From Pyrococcus sp. NA2 (GTDB lineage Archaea > Methanobacteriota_B > Thermococci > Thermococcales > Thermococcaceae): a stretch of 64,000 nt of DNA. The notes beneath the pieces are model-generated. The model was not told the origin of the DNA. It ran no database searches and worked only from the letters and a program-made list of their open reading frames with translations. Of the stretch, positions 50,934 through 63,466 are shown piece after piece. Numbering within the stretch: the first letter of the stretch is position 1; each line of letters begins with the position of its first letter. Location: contig NC_015474.1 in the NCBI RefSeq assembly GCF_000211475.1, positions 1,054,001 to 1,118,000 of the forward strand. Direction: 5' to 3'. A program made the translations under genes and the position numbers.

Positions 50934-53824
50934 ACTTACCCGAGGCAATCCTGAGGGAGTTCCTCCTGCACTCCCCAGACCTCTTTTACCTATCCCTTGC
51001 GAGGCCTGGGAGGAGGAAGATAAGGCCTTTCCTTCACCAACTTCAACCCCTTTACCACGCCATGGTTCATAGGCCAATTAGGATTTTCATAGCTGATGAG
51101 ATCGGGCTGGGAAAAACGATTCAAGCCCTTGCAATAGCTAGATACCTTAACCTTAAGGGGGAGGCTAAGAGGATCTTAATACTCGTTCCAAAGATACTGA
51201 GGGAGCAGTGGAGGGAGGAGATTGAGAGGATCGGTGTAAGACCAATAGTCATCGAGAGTGGGGAGGAAGTCGAGGAGAAGCTTAAGAGGGATGGCTTCTT
51301 CGTGGTTTCCATAGACCTTGCAAAGATGTACAGTCACAGGGAGAAATTCCTTAGGAAGGATTGGGATCTGGTTATAGTGGACGAGGCCCACAACGTGACG
51401 ATTGGAACCCAAAGGTACGATTTCGTGAAGGAACTCATCGGTAGGAGGGAGGACCTGAACGTAATATTCCTCTCAGCAACGCCCCACAGGGGGGATTCCA
51501 AGGACTACCTTGCAAGACTCTTACTCCTCGATCCCACCCTTGTAGATGACTATCAAAGGCTTGACTCACCGGAGTTCTACAGGAGAACCATGGGGACTAT
51601 AGTATTCAGGAGGACGAAGCAGTTGGTGAACAAGCTTGAGGGTAAGGAGATATTCAAGAGGTGCCACTTTAGGGCAGTTGTCGTTGGAATAACCGAGGAG
51701 GAGAAGGAGTACTTTAGGAAGTTAAATGACGTTCTGTACGATCTCATCAAGAACGCCCAGAAGAATTCGCCGATAGCCCTTTTAGCAATTCTCGTGAATA
51801 AAAGGGCATCTTCCAGCTACTCCTCCGCCATGAAGACGCTCAGTAAGATAGTTGAGAGCCACTACTTGAAAAGGGAGGCAAATCCGGAAAGGGTTCAGGA
51901 GTACATAGAGAAGCTCTTTGGTCTTGGGTACGATGACATTGACCTTGAGAGCTTTTCGGAGTACGATGAGATAGTTGAGAAGATAATTGGGGAGTACTCG
52001 GCTGTTCTTCGAGAGAAGCAGGTTAAAGAGTTTAAGGAGCTACTTGACCTTCTCAAGAGGATAAGGGTCGACAGTAAGATCGAGGTCGTGGCAAACATCG
52101 TTAAGAATCACGTTGAGAAGGGTGAGAAGGTTATAGTTTTCACGGAGTTCAAGGACACGCTCGAGTACCTTAGGAGCAAACTCTCTAGATTAGTGGGATT
52201 GAATGAGGACGAAGTTTCAATTCTGCATGGGGGAATGTCCTCGGATAAAATTAGGGAAGAAATTAGAAAGTTCGAGAGGAATGGGAAGTTGTTGATCTCT
52301 ACAGATGTTGCCTCGGAGGGGCTGAACCTTCAGATCGCGAGTGTTCTAATAAACTACGAGGCTCCCTGGACGCCGATAAAGATCGAGCAGAGGGTCGGTA
52401 GGGTTTGGAGGATAGATCAGGAGAAGGATGTTAAGGCCTACACCATATTTCTCGACACCGAGGTTGACATGTACGTTCTCAACAACCTCTACGAGAGGAT
52501 AATGAACATTAGGGAAGTTCTTGGAGAAGGGCCCAGGATCGGATTACCAGTTCCAGGGGAGAGGATACTCGAGGGGGACTTCGAAACCCTATGGAAGGAC
52601 ATCCCCGAAGAGTTCGAGAGTGGCGAGAAGGTGAGCGAATACGACATAGGGTACGCCATACTTAGGAGGGATATAGAAGGATATAGAAAGGCCATCTTGA
52701 ACACGTTAAAGATTCTGAGGCAGAACATAAGGGGGGCCGTTCTTCAGGAGAGAATCGAGAGTATAAGGAGGGACCTTGAAGCGATAGCCGATGAAAGGAT
52801 TGAGGAGATAGTGAAAAGATACGTTAGAGAGTTGATGGGGAAGAACGTTCCCGATGTATCTCCGATACTCCACAGGATTATGTTGAGTGGTGACGAGTTT
52901 AGAAAAGGGCTTAGGGTTGGAGTTAAGAAAGGAAAGGGAGAGCTTTTCTCCATTAAGCTCGTAAGGAATGGAAAAGAACTGCACAGGTTCCCTATCATGG
53001 TGGTTGACGGAGAGGTCATCTATGGGGCTAAGCTACTTGAGAGGCTAATAGACATCCTCAAGGATGGGTACGTAATTCTAGGCGATTCCGAATCCCATTC
53101 GAGCTACGAGGCTAGGGTGATAACAATAGGTAGAGACGTGATATACAAGGTTCGCGAGAAGTACAAGAGGTACGATAGATGGCTCAAGAGGAAAGGGCTG
53201 AAGAGGGGTAACTTATTCGCCGAAACGATGATAATTCCAGAGAAGGTTATTGAGTTTGAGCCCATAGGGGACAAGCTAGAGATCGCCAAGATAATCCCCA
53301 TTCAGGTGCTCGAGCTTTTGAACTTCTCGGAGGACGATGTTAGCTTACCAACGAGGAACGATCTTATGCTTCTCGAGAGGAACTTTGTCCCCTTGGAGGA
53401 TATCCTTAGAGCTGAAAGGAAGGCGATGGAAATTGTAATTGAGATCGAGAAGAAAAGGATGAGGGAGAAGTATGGAGACGTTGGATGGGAAGTTAGAGAT
53501 GTGTCACTCCACGAGCACTACGACGTGCTAGTTAGGACTCCCGAGGGTGAGAAGTACATTGAGGTCAAGGGTCATCTTCCGTTCCTCCTTCAAGCCGAAC
53601 TCACAGAAGCTGAGGTTAGGTTTGCGAGGGAGCACGAGGAAAATTATTGGCTCTACATAGTTGCAAACTTGAGGAAGAGGCCAGTTATCTTAAAGATTTT
53701 TAAACCCTTCAGCAATCCAAGGGTGCTACTCGTTAAAGATGGGGAGGACGTTGATGTTACGAAATTAGTCAAGGCAAATGTGAGGGAGAAGGGAAGGTTT
53801 TTGTTCTCATTGACATCGAGTTAA
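50930..53824 (+). CDS. SNF2-like DNA helicase with C-terminal DUF3883 domain (defence operon)
   Basis: A 964-residue superfamily 2 helicase. Motif I 'DEIGLGKTIQ' (K62), motif II 'DEAH' at 151-154, motif III 'LSATPHRGD', motif V 'STDVASEGLNLQIA' and motif VI 'QRVGRVWRID' are all intact. The C-terminal ~110 residues are a DUF3883 domain ('VRDVSLHEHYDVLV', 'YIEVKGHLPFLLQAELTEAE'), a possible PD-(D/E)XK-like nuclease or DNA-binding fold (D and ExK present). TTG start overlapping the previous stop. It is the expected effector of the system. The TATA box of tRNA-Leu overlaps its stop. Confidence 0.92.
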   Translation: MNLPEAILREFLLHSPDLFYLSLARPGRRKIRPFLHQLQPLYHAMVHRPIRIFIADEIGLGKTIQALAIARYLNLKGEAKRILILVPKILREQWREEIERIGVRPIVIESGEEVEEKLKRDGFFVVSIDLAKMYSHREKFLRKDWDLVIVDEAHNVTIGTQRYDFVKELIGRREDLNVIFLSATPHRGDSKDYLARLLLLDPTLVDDYQRLDSPEFYRRTMGTIVFRRTKQLVNKLEGKEIFKRCHFRAVVVGITEEEKEYFRKLNDVLYDLIKNAQKNSPIALLAILVNKRASSSYSSAMKTLSKIVESHYLKREANPERVQEYIEKLFGLGYDDIDLESFSEYDEIVEKIIGEYSAVLREKQVKEFKELLDLLKRIRVDSKIEVVANIVKNHVEKGEKVIVFTEFKDTLEYLRSKLSRLVGLNEDEVSILHGGMSSDKIREEIRKFERNGKLLISTDVASEGLNLQIASVLINYEAPWTPIKIEQRVGRVWRIDQEKDVKAYTIFLDTEVDMYVLNNLYERIMNIREVLGEGPRIGLPVPGERILEGDFETLWKDIPEEFESGEKVSEYDIGYAILRRDIEGYRKAILNTLKILRQNIRGAVLQERIESIRRDLEAIADERIEEIVKRYVRELMGKNVPDVSPILHRIMLSGDEFRKGLRVGVKKGKGELFSIKLVRNGKELHRFPIMVVDGEVIYGAKLLERLIDILKDGYVILGDSESHSSYEARVITIGRDVIYKVREKYKRYDRWLKRKGLKRGNLFAETMIIPEKVIEFEPIGDKLEIAKIIPIQVLELLNFSEDDVSLPTRNDLMLLERNFVPLEDILRAERKAMEIVIEIEKKRMREKYGDVGWEVRDVSLHEHYDVLVRTPEGEKYIEVKGHLPFLLQAELTEAEVRFAREHEENYWLYIVANLRKRPVILKIFKPFSNPRVLLVKDGEDVDVTKLVKANVREKGRFLFSLTSS

Positions 53825-53861
53825 CTTTATAAACCTCCATATTTTTAGCAAGAAAGTGAGT

Positions 53862-53949
53862 GCGGGGGTTGCCGAGCCTGGTCAAAGGCGGGGGACTCAA
53901 GATCCCCTCCCGTAGGGGTTCCGGGGTTCAAATCCCCGCCCCCGCACCA
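53862..53949 (+). tRNA. tRNA-Leu(CAA)
   Basis: An 88-base class II tRNA with a long variable arm (CTCCCGTAGGGGTT region). The acceptor GCGGGGG pairs with CCCCCGC. The anticodon loop CTCAAGA gives CAA. CCA is encoded. The TATA element (ACTTTATAAACC) lies at the helicase stop. It closes the accessory island on the right. Confidence 0.95.
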
Positions 53950-54062
53950 CATGTTCTTCTGAATGTCTAAGGGTAAATTAAGGCCCTATTACAACTTCTC
54001 TTGAATGTAGTCCGCTAAATGAGTCTATGTTCTTTATTACACCAACCTCTACCAAGGGTAGC

Positions 54063-54094
54063 TTTTAAATAGTTGAAACGTGAGTATTATACTC

Positions 54095-54095
<1 letters not shown>
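54063..54095 (+). promoter_or_regulatory. promoter with perfect 15-bp palindrome at the DUF234 ATPase start
   Basis: TTTTAAAT (54063-54070) is a TATA box. TGAGTAT-T-ATACTCA at 54081-54095 is a perfect palindrome with one central base. It covers the predicted transcription start and the first base of the ATG, so a bound dimer would block initiation; autoregulation is plausible. Confidence 0.6.
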
Positions 54096-56906
<2,811 letters not shown>

Positions 56907-56913
<7 letters not shown>

Positions 56914-57374
56914 CCTATGCCGAGTAGCTCCCTAACCTTTATCGATATTATCCCAACTCTTGGGAATACGAAGAGCGCCTTAGCTTCCACCGCATATGCC
57001 GGAACGCAGTCGAGCACTCCGTCTGTAGTATAATAGAGATCGGGCACTGGATTGTGATCTCCCCATGTTATGAAGCACAGTTCTCTCTTTCCGTTAATAT
57101 ATATCGTCTTTATTCCCCTTACCCTGTGTATAATTGGATACCTTGAGATAGCACTTTTATAAACTATAACATCTCCCACTTTGATCTCTTCTGGCTTAAC
57201 TCCTTTCAACAAAACGACATCTCCCCTGTAAAATACGGGCTCCATGGAGCCACTGACAACGACGACCAGAGGTGTTTTTGTATGGAGTGCTATCCTCAAG
57301 CCGAAGTATATTGCGAAAGTTAAGAGCACGATTAAGATAGTTGAAATTATCTCTTTTGTTGTTTTTTCATCCAT
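56907..57374 (-). CDS. archaeal signal peptidase I (Sec11-type)
   Basis: A 155-residue membrane peptidase that removes signal peptides from exported proteins. An N-terminal helix ('ISTILIVLLTFAIYFGLRIAL') leads to catalytic Ser43 in 'VSGSMEP', His83 in 'IIHRV' and Asp106 in 'WGDHNPVPD', the Ser-His-Asp set of archaeal and ER enzymes. ATG 57374 follows GGAGGCACTGAA. It overlaps the end of the DUF531 gene by 28 bases. This looks like the general peptidase; the fused one at 36341 is locus-specific. Confidence 0.88.
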
Positions 57375-57904
57375 TTCAGTGCCTCCATAATTGTTGCTAT
57401 CCTCGCGGGTATTATACCTATTGCAGTGCAAGTTTCAAAACTCACTCCCATGCCATCCGTTATGTCCAAGTGGTACTTAGCAATTTTAAAGGCTTCCTTT
57501 GGAAGTCCATGCCTTCCAAGCCCTATAAGGAATATGAAGCTCTTTCCCCTTAGGGCCATCTCTGCTATTTCAATTGTCTTGACAACTTTCTCTCTTGAGG
57601 GTTTTGATGTTGTAGCAACTATCTCCCCAAATTGAGGTGGGAATCCCCTCTTTGGAAAGTCCAATAAGTGGAACTTTCCCGAGTTCGCAAGTTCTATCAA
57701 ATATCTTCCTCCCCCTCCGATCGTCGTGTTACTGGCAACTTCCTCAGCAATCTCCTTTTCGTCCTTCTCCTCAAATGGAAAGCCTATCAGGGCCAAGTGA
57801 AAATTGAATGCATAAGCAACAGGGGCAGCCCTAGCTATTGCCCTAAGGTGGGCTTCATGAATTCTCCTCGTATCGTAGGTGTTGTAAAGTCCAATGGTTA
57901 GCAT
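57347..57904 (-). CDS. DUF531 family protein (SPOUT-like fold)
   Basis: A 185-residue protein of the archaeal DUF531 family, related in pattern to SPOUT RNA methyltransferases: 'GLYNTYDTRRIHEAHLRAIARAA', then 'FIFLIGLGRHGLPKEAFKIAKYHLDITDGMGVSFETCTAIGIIPARIA' at the C-terminal knot region. The likely role is RNA methylation, unproven. The ATG is preceded directly by CAGGTG. Divergent from the helical-repeat gene, with only ~50 bases between starts. Confidence 0.78.
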   Translation of the reverse strand: MLTIGLYNTYDTRRIHEAHLRAIARAAPVAYAFNFHLALIGFPFEEKDEKEIAEEVASNTTIGGGGRYLIELANSGKFHLLDFPKRGFPPQFGEIVATTSKPSREKVVKTIEIAEMALRGKSFIFLIGLGRHGLPKEAFKIAKYHLDITDGMGVSFETCTAIGIIPARIATIMEALKWMKKQQKR

Positions 57905-57956
57905 CACCTGTCTTAAAATCAATCATTTTTTATACTTTGACTTCCAATTAGTAAAT

Positions 57957-58988
57957 ATGAAAGTTGAGGATATAGTATTATTGGCACGGATGGGAGTAAT
58001 TGATAGGGCGATAGAGGAGATACACAAACTTAAGGATCCCTTAGAGAGGGTAATAGCATTAAGTAGGGTTGGCGAGACAATAAAAGACGAGAACCTTCTT
58101 GAGGACGCACTCTATATTGTTAAGCGTTCAATAAAGGATGTAGGGGATAAGGTGTTTGGATATTCTGAAATTGGCGTTGCCTATTCAAGATTAGGGAATA
58201 GGGAATCTGCACTAGAATGCTTTAAGAATGCCCTTAAACTCTTAGGTAGGTTGGAAGATTACGAAGCCGGAATTGTAGGAATGTCTCTGGGTGCTAAGCT
58301 TGCCTTGGCGGGTTTCTATGAGATATCCCTGGATGTCTTTGATTTTGTCTTTGATTCTATAATTGAACTTGAGATTGATGTCCTCGAGAAGACTGACCTA
58401 ATAATGAAGCTTGGTGAGGTGTTAGAGGATGTCGGGGATACCCTTCCATCGATGGAGGCCTTGAAGTTTTACGAGAGAGCCTACTATATCTTCGAGAACC
58501 TTAGAATGGGTGAGAGAGCAAGAACAATAGAGAAAAAGATGGAAGTCGCAAGAACATTAAGGATCTCCGGATTTCCTGAGGTCAGAAAGTTGGCCCTAGA
58601 GGGACAATTCAGGGATGTTCTGAATATCCTTGAGAGACTAACAGGTGGTAAAAGGATCATAGGGATTCTCGAGCTCTCCCTTTGGGCAAAGAAGATAGAG
58701 AGTCATGAAAGGTTTAAGTTAAGTGATGTCGCCCTTGAGGAGTTGAAAACGGTGGATATCTCTGATGAGGAGAAGGTGGAAGTTGTAAAGTTGCTTTCTA
58801 GGCTTGAGTTATTTGAAAGTGCATTCGATATTGCTAGGGAAATATCCAATGGTAAGGCAAGAGACGAGGCTCTATATAACCTAGCTAAGGAGTTAATTAA
58901 TGCTGGAGAAAGAGAGTTTGCTTCCAAAGTAATTTCCTTAATTGAGAGTCAAGATTTAAAGGAGGTTCTCGCTAGAGAGATGCGGTGA
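57957..58988 (+). CDS. TPR-like helical-repeat protein
   Basis: A 343-residue all-helical protein with degenerate TPR-like repeats ('KVFGYSEIGVAYSRLGNRESALECFKNALKLL', 'ALYNLAKELINAGEREFASKVI'). No signal or membrane helix. A TATA element (TTTTTATACTT, ~57927-57937) lies ~25 bases before ATG 57957 with no SD, so translation is probably leaderless. It resembles the partial gene at the right edge (63467). A scaffold role is inferred. Confidence 0.75.
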   Translation: MKVEDIVLLARMGVIDRAIEEIHKLKDPLERVIALSRVGETIKDENLLEDALYIVKRSIKDVGDKVFGYSEIGVAYSRLGNRESALECFKNALKLLGRLEDYEAGIVGMSLGAKLALAGFYEISLDVFDFVFDSIIELEIDVLEKTDLIMKLGEVLEDVGDTLPSMEALKFYERAYYIFENLRMGERARTIEKKMEVARTLRISGFPEVRKLALEGQFRDVLNILERLTGGKRIIGILELSLWAKKIESHERFKLSDVALEELKTVDISDEEKVEVVKLLSRLELFESAFDIAREISNGKARDEALYNLAKELINAGEREFASKVISLIESQDLKEVLAREMR

Positions 58989-58993
58989 AATTA

Positions 58994-59839
58994 ATGGATG
59001 AAACCAGGAAGGCTGAACTAATTTTGTTGGGTCTCTCGGCGATTTGGGGAACTACCTTTCCGGTTATCAAGCTGGGAATTAAGGATTATCCTCCGTTAAC
59101 GTTTGTAACGTTTAGGTTCCTTATAGGATCTATTTTGTTGGCTCTATTGTTAAGAAAAAGCATAAATAGGAGGCAGATTGTTCCAGGTCTCCTCATTGGC
59201 CTTTCAATATTTGCTGGATTCGGATTCCAAGTTGTTGGACTGAAGTACACGACTGCTTCAAATTCTGCCTTCATAACATCCCTCTACATGGTCTTCACTC
59301 CATTCGTTGCCATGTTTCTCCTTAAGAGCAAGATAGCTAAGATAGATGTCATGGCTTTGATTCTTGCACTCTTCGGGACATATCTCATCTCAGGTGCAAC
59401 CTTGAAGTTGAATTATGGTGATATGCTCACGACTCTTGCGGCATTTAGCTTTGCATTTCAGATAGTTCTCATAGAATATTTCAAAGATCTTGGTCTTGGT
59501 TTAGCTTTCTGGCAAATATTCTGGAACTTCATTTTCTCTCTCGTTTATTCTTTGCTCTTTGAAGGACTTCCCCTTCCAAGGGAGAGCTCAACGATATTCG
59601 CAATTCTATACACGGCTGTAGTTGCAACGGCATTCGCCTTTTTGCTTCAGGTTAAGTATCAACCAAAGATAGAATCACATAGGGCTGCGATACTCTATTC
59701 GGCCGAACCAGTTTTTGGTCATCTCTTTTCCTTCATGATTTTAGGGGAAGTCTTAAAATTCAGCGGGTACGTTGGGGCCTTATTAATACTCTCAGCGATA
59801 TGGCTCGAGATCTGGAGAGAAAAGTTAATTAAAGGTTGA
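58994..59839 (+). CDS. EamA/DMT family transporter
   Basis: A 281-residue polytopic membrane protein with ten hydrophobic helices in two EamA repeats ('LSAIWGTTFPVIKLGIKDYPPLTFVTFRF' begins the first; 'ALFGTYLISG' marks the link to the second). DMT transporters export amino acids or other metabolites; the substrate is not readable. ATG 58994 follows GGTGAAATTA and begins 6 bases after the previous stop, so it is co-transcribed with the helical-repeat gene. Confidence 0.9.
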   Translation: MDETRKAELILLGLSAIWGTTFPVIKLGIKDYPPLTFVTFRFLIGSILLALLLRKSINRRQIVPGLLIGLSIFAGFGFQVVGLKYTTASNSAFITSLYMVFTPFVAMFLLKSKIAKIDVMALILALFGTYLISGATLKLNYGDMLTTLAAFSFAFQIVLIEYFKDLGLGLAFWQIFWNFIFSLVYSLLFEGLPLPRESSTIFAILYTAVVATAFAFLLQVKYQPKIESHRAAILYSAEPVFGHLFSFMILGEVLKFSGYVGALLILSAIWLEIWREKLIKG

Positions 59840-59866
59840 GACTATGAATATACTGGTGATACCGTT

Positions 59867-61738
59867 ATGACTTCTATCGAATGGGATGAAAAGACATTTA
59901 CAAAATTTGCCTACTTGAGTGACCCAAGAACAAAAGGGAACTTGGTTGCATACGTTCTCACTAAGGCGAACTTGGATTCGAACAAGTATGAGAACACGGT
60001 GGTTATAGAGAATCTCGAAGATGGGAGTAGGAAGTTCATAGAAGATGCCTCAATGCCAAGAATCTCCCCAGATGGGAAAAAGATAGCCTTCATGAGATTC
60101 AACGAGGAGAAGAAGACCGCTCAGATATGGGTGGCTGACATAAAGACATTGAGCGCGAAGAAGGTTCTCGAGGCCAAGAACATAAGATCCCTGGAATGGA
60201 ACCAGGATTCCAGGAGGTTACTTATTATAGGCTTCAAGAGGAGGGACGATGAGGATTTCATCTTCGAGGACGACGTTCCGGCGTGGTTCGACAATATGGG
60301 CTTCTTCGACGGCGAGAAAACAACGTTCTGGATAGTTGATACCGAGGCCGAGGAGGTTATAGAGCAGTTCGAGAAGCCGAGATTTTCTAGCGGTGTTTGG
60401 CACGGAGATGCGATAGTCGTTAACGTTCCCTACAGGGACACCATACCGAGGTACTTCAAGTACTGGAACATCTACCTCTGGAAGGATGGGGAGGAGGAGA
60501 AGCTCTTCGAGAAGGTTTCGTTCTACGCAATAGATTCAGATGGCAAGAGAATCCTTCTCTATGGGAAGCCAGAGAAGAAGTACATCAGTGAGCATGACAA
60601 GCTTTACATCTACGATGATGGTGAAGTTAGGGGAATAATCGATCACATCGACAGGGAAGCTGGCCAGGCCAAGATAAAGGATGGTAAAGTTTACTTCACA
60701 CTCTTTGAGGAGGGAAGTGTTAACCTATACCTCTGGGATGGGGAAGTCAAGGATGTAGCAAAGGGGAAGCATTGGATCGTGGGCTTTGACGTTGATGAGA
60801 AGCTCGTTTATCTTAAAGAGACAGCTACTAGACTTGCAGAACTTTACCTGTGGGATGGTGAGGAGAGGCAGTTGACGGACTACAATGGATTGATATTCAG
60901 CAAGCTCAAGACGTTTGAACCTAGGCATTTCCGCTACAAGAGCCTTGACCTTGAAATAGACGGCTGGTACATAAAACCGGAGGTGAAGGAGGGCGAGAAA
61001 GCTCCAGTCATAGTCTTCGTTCACGGTGGTCCAAAGGGAATGTATGGGTACTATTTCAAGTATGAGATGCAACTCATGGCAAGCAAGGGCTACTACATAG
61101 TCTTCGTTAATCCAAGGGGTAGCAATGGTTACAGCGAGGACTTTGCCCTGAGGGTCTTGGAAAGGACTGGCTTGGAAGACTTCCAGGACATCCTCAACGG
61201 TATAGAGGAATTCTTTAAGCTGGAGCCTCAGGCTGATAGAGAAAGGGTTGGAATAACGGGCATAAGTTATGGTGGCTTCATGACGAACTGGGCGTTAACG
61301 CAGAGCGAACTCTTCAAGGCTGGAATAAGTGAGAATGGGATCAGCTACTGGTTGACAAGCTACGCATTCTCAGACATAGGCTTGTGGTTCGACAAGGAGG
61401 TCATTGGAGAGAACCCACTTGAGAATGAAAATTACAGGAAGTTGAGCCCACTGTTCTACGCTAAGAACGTGAAGGCCCCCCTATTGTTAATACACTCACT
61501 TGAGGATTACCGCTGTCCACTTGACCAGAGCTTGATGTTCTACCACGTCCTGAAGGATCTTGGAAAGGAGGTCTACATTGCGATATTCAAGAGAGGTGCT
61601 CACGGTCACAGCATCAGAGGAAGCCCAAGACACAGAATGAAGAGGTACAAGCTCTTCATTGAGTTCTTTGAGAGAAAGCTCAAGAAGTACGAGGAAGGCT
61701 TCGAGGTGGAAAAGATACTTAAGGGAGAAGGGAAGTGA
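59867..61738 (+). CDS. acylaminoacyl peptidase / S9 prolyl oligopeptidase family
   Basis: A 623-residue cytosolic serine peptidase: an N-terminal beta propeller (~1-350) and a C-terminal alpha/beta hydrolase. The nucleophile Ser is in 'GISYGGF', the Asp in 'HSLEDYRCP' and the His in 'RGAHGHSIRG'. It corresponds to the Pyrococcus acylaminoacyl (acylpeptide) hydrolase. The ATG follows GGTGATACCGTT. It precedes pyrrolidone-carboxylate peptidase by 14 bases; both remove blocked N-termini, a sensible pair for peptide use. Confidence 0.93.
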   Translation: MTSIEWDEKTFTKFAYLSDPRTKGNLVAYVLTKANLDSNKYENTVVIENLEDGSRKFIEDASMPRISPDGKKIAFMRFNEEKKTAQIWVADIKTLSAKKVLEAKNIRSLEWNQDSRRLLIIGFKRRDDEDFIFEDDVPAWFDNMGFFDGEKTTFWIVDTEAEEVIEQFEKPRFSSGVWHGDAIVVNVPYRDTIPRYFKYWNIYLWKDGEEEKLFEKVSFYAIDSDGKRILLYGKPEKKYISEHDKLYIYDDGEVRGIIDHIDREAGQAKIKDGKVYFTLFEEGSVNLYLWDGEVKDVAKGKHWIVGFDVDEKLVYLKETATRLAELYLWDGEERQLTDYNGLIFSKLKTFEPRHFRYKSLDLEIDGWYIKPEVKEGEKAPVIVFVHGGPKGMYGYYFKYEMQLMASKGYYIVFVNPRGSNGYSEDFALRVLERTGLEDFQDILNGIEEFFKLEPQADRERVGITGISYGGFMTNWALTQSELFKAGISENGISYWLTSYAFSDIGLWFDKEVIGENPLENENYRKLSPLFYAKNVKAPLLLIHSLEDYRCPLDQSLMFYHVLKDLGKEVYIAIFKRGAHGHSIRGSPRHRMKRYKLFIEFFERKLKKYEEGFEVEKILKGEGK

Positions 61739-61752
61739 TGGAGGATTCTTGA

Positions 61753-62382
61753 ATGAAAGTTCTAATAACAGGCTTTGAGCCCTTCGGAGGGGACGATAAG
61801 AATCCGACGAGCGAGATAGCTGAAACATTAAATGGAAAGAAGATTGGAGATGCCGAGGTGGTTTCCTTCGTCCTTCCAGTATCTTTTAAGAGGGCCAGGG
61901 AAAAGCTGATCAAAATACTCGATGAAGTTAAGCCCGACATAGCCATAAGCCTCGGTTTGGCACCAGGGAGAACTCACATATCAGTTGAAAGGGTGGCGAT
62001 CAACATAATAGATGCCAGAATTCCAGACAATGATGGAGAGCAACCTAAGGACGAGCCAATAGTTGAAGGAGGACCAGTGGCATACTTCGCTACCATACCT
62101 ACTAGGGAGATAGTGGAAGAGATGAAGAGAAATGGAATTCCCGCAGTGCTCTCCTACACGGCTGGAACTTACCTTTGTAATTTTGTGATGTACTTAACTT
62201 TGCATACATCAGCAACCAAGGGTTATCCTAAAAAAGCGGGCTTCATTCACGTTCCCTACACACCAGATCAGGTTCTTGAGAAGAGGAACACTCCAAGCAT
62301 GTCCCTTGATTTAGAAATTAAAGGAGTGGAAATAGCGATAAAGGTTGCTCAGAGCGCGCTACACTCATCACAACTCAGGTAG
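61753..62382 (+). CDS. pcp: pyrrolidone-carboxylate peptidase
   Basis: A 209-residue cysteine peptidase (C15) that removes N-terminal pyroglutamate. Catalytic residues are E79 in 'SVERVAINI', C142 in 'TYLCNF' and H166 in 'GFIHVPY'. The N-terminal signature '[16 protein letters not shown]' is intact. Same length as the Pyrococcus enzymes. In an operon with the acylaminoacyl peptidase, convergent with gyaR. Confidence 0.96.
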   Translation: MKVLITGFEPFGGDDKNPTSEIAETLNGKKIGDAEVVSFVLPVSFKRAREKLIKILDEVKPDIAISLGLAPGRTHISVERVAINIIDARIPDNDGEQPKDEPIVEGGPVAYFATIPTREIVEEMKRNGIPAVLSYTAGTYLCNFVMYLTLHTSATKGYPKKAGFIHVPYTPDQVLEKRNTPSMSLDLEIKGVEIAIKVAQSALHSSQLR

Positions 62383-62401
62383 GGATGGAGTTCATCATCG
62401 C

Positions 62402-63406
62402 TTATTCGAATCCTGGCTTTCTGATTTTTATAACTTCTCTGTTTACTAAGGTCGGTGGGATCTCACCTCTCTTAAAGGCTATTAGGTTCCTTGCAACGAG
62501 CTCGGCCATGCCCTCCCTAGCTCCAAAGCTCGCGCTTCCTATGTGTGGAGTCAGGACAACGTTGTCAAGACTGAAGAGTTCCTCATCGTAGTAAGGTTCC
62601 TCCTCAAATACATCTAATCCAGCTCCAGCTATCCATCTCTCCTTCAACGCCCTAATTAAAGCCTTTGTATCTACAACCTTCCCCCTTGCCACGTTAATCA
62701 ATATTGCGTTCCTCTTCATCAGTTTAAGCCTCTCCTCGTTTATCATGTACATAGTTTCTTTAGTTAGGGGGACCGCAAGGACTACGAAATCACTTTCTCT
62801 AAGTAGTTCCTCCAAAGGCTTGAATTCGGCGTTGAGTTCTCTCTCAGCCTCAGGCTTCCTCGTCCTTGAGTAGTATAGGATTCTCATGTTGAAGCCCTTG
62901 GCCCTCCTAGCTATAGCTTGTCCTATTCTCCCAAACCCTATTATCCCTATTGTCCTCCCATAGACATCGTAACCTAGGAACCACTTTGGATGCCATGCAA
63001 CTCCCCTCCTCTTCCACTCTCCGCTCCTGACGAACTTATCCCCCTTAACAACGTGCCTTGCCGTGGCTAAGAGCAGGGCAAAGGCTAGGTCAGCTGTTGC
63101 ATCTGTTAGAACATCCGGAGTGTTCGTAACGTATATCCCCCTTTTGGTGGCCTCTTCAACGTCGATATTATCGTAGCCAACTGCATAGTTCGCTATTATT
63201 CTAAGCCTTGGGGCGTTGTCAAGAACTTCTCTGTCTATCTTCTCGCTTAGCATTGTTACCAGGGCATCAACATCTCTAACCTTTCTCAACAACACATCCC
63301 TGGGAATCTCCTTTTCATCTTCCCAAACTTCAACATCAAATTCCTCCTCAAGCATCTTTATTCCAACTTCAGGTATCTCCCTCGTTATCAGTACTTTTGG
63401 CCTCAT
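62402..63406 (-). CDS. gyaR: glyoxylate reductase
   Basis: A 334-residue NAD(P)H-dependent glyoxylate/hydroxypyruvate reductase. The Rossmann motif is '[15 protein letters not shown]', and the catalytic triad is R241 ('NVARGKVVD'), E270 ('VFEEEP') and H288 ('LTPHIGS'). It agrees over its length with the Pyrococcus enzyme as I recall it. ATG 63406 is preceded by GGTGAAACCC; an in-frame TTG at 63418 lies upstream of the SD and is unlikely. Paralogue of the dehydrogenase at 4932. Confidence 0.95.
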   Translation of the reverse strand: MRPKVLITREIPEVGIKMLEEEFDVEVWEDEKEIPRDVLLRKVRDVDALVTMLSEKIDREVLDNAPRLRIIANYAVGYDNIDVEEATKRGIYVTNTPDVLTDATADLAFALLLATARHVVKGDKFVRSGEWKRRGVAWHPKWFLGYDVYGRTIGIIGFGRIGQAIARRAKGFNMRILYYSRTRKPEAERELNAEFKPLEELLRESDFVVLAVPLTKETMYMINEERLKLMKRNAILINVARGKVVDTKALIRALKERWIAGAGLDVFEEEPYYDEELFSLDNVVLTPHIGSASFGAREGMAELVARNLIAFKRGEIPPTLVNREVIKIRKPGFE

Positions 63407-63466
63407 GGGTTTCACCAATTAGAGCTTGGCAGATTCCTTAAAAAGCATGAAGGAGATATTGAGCTG

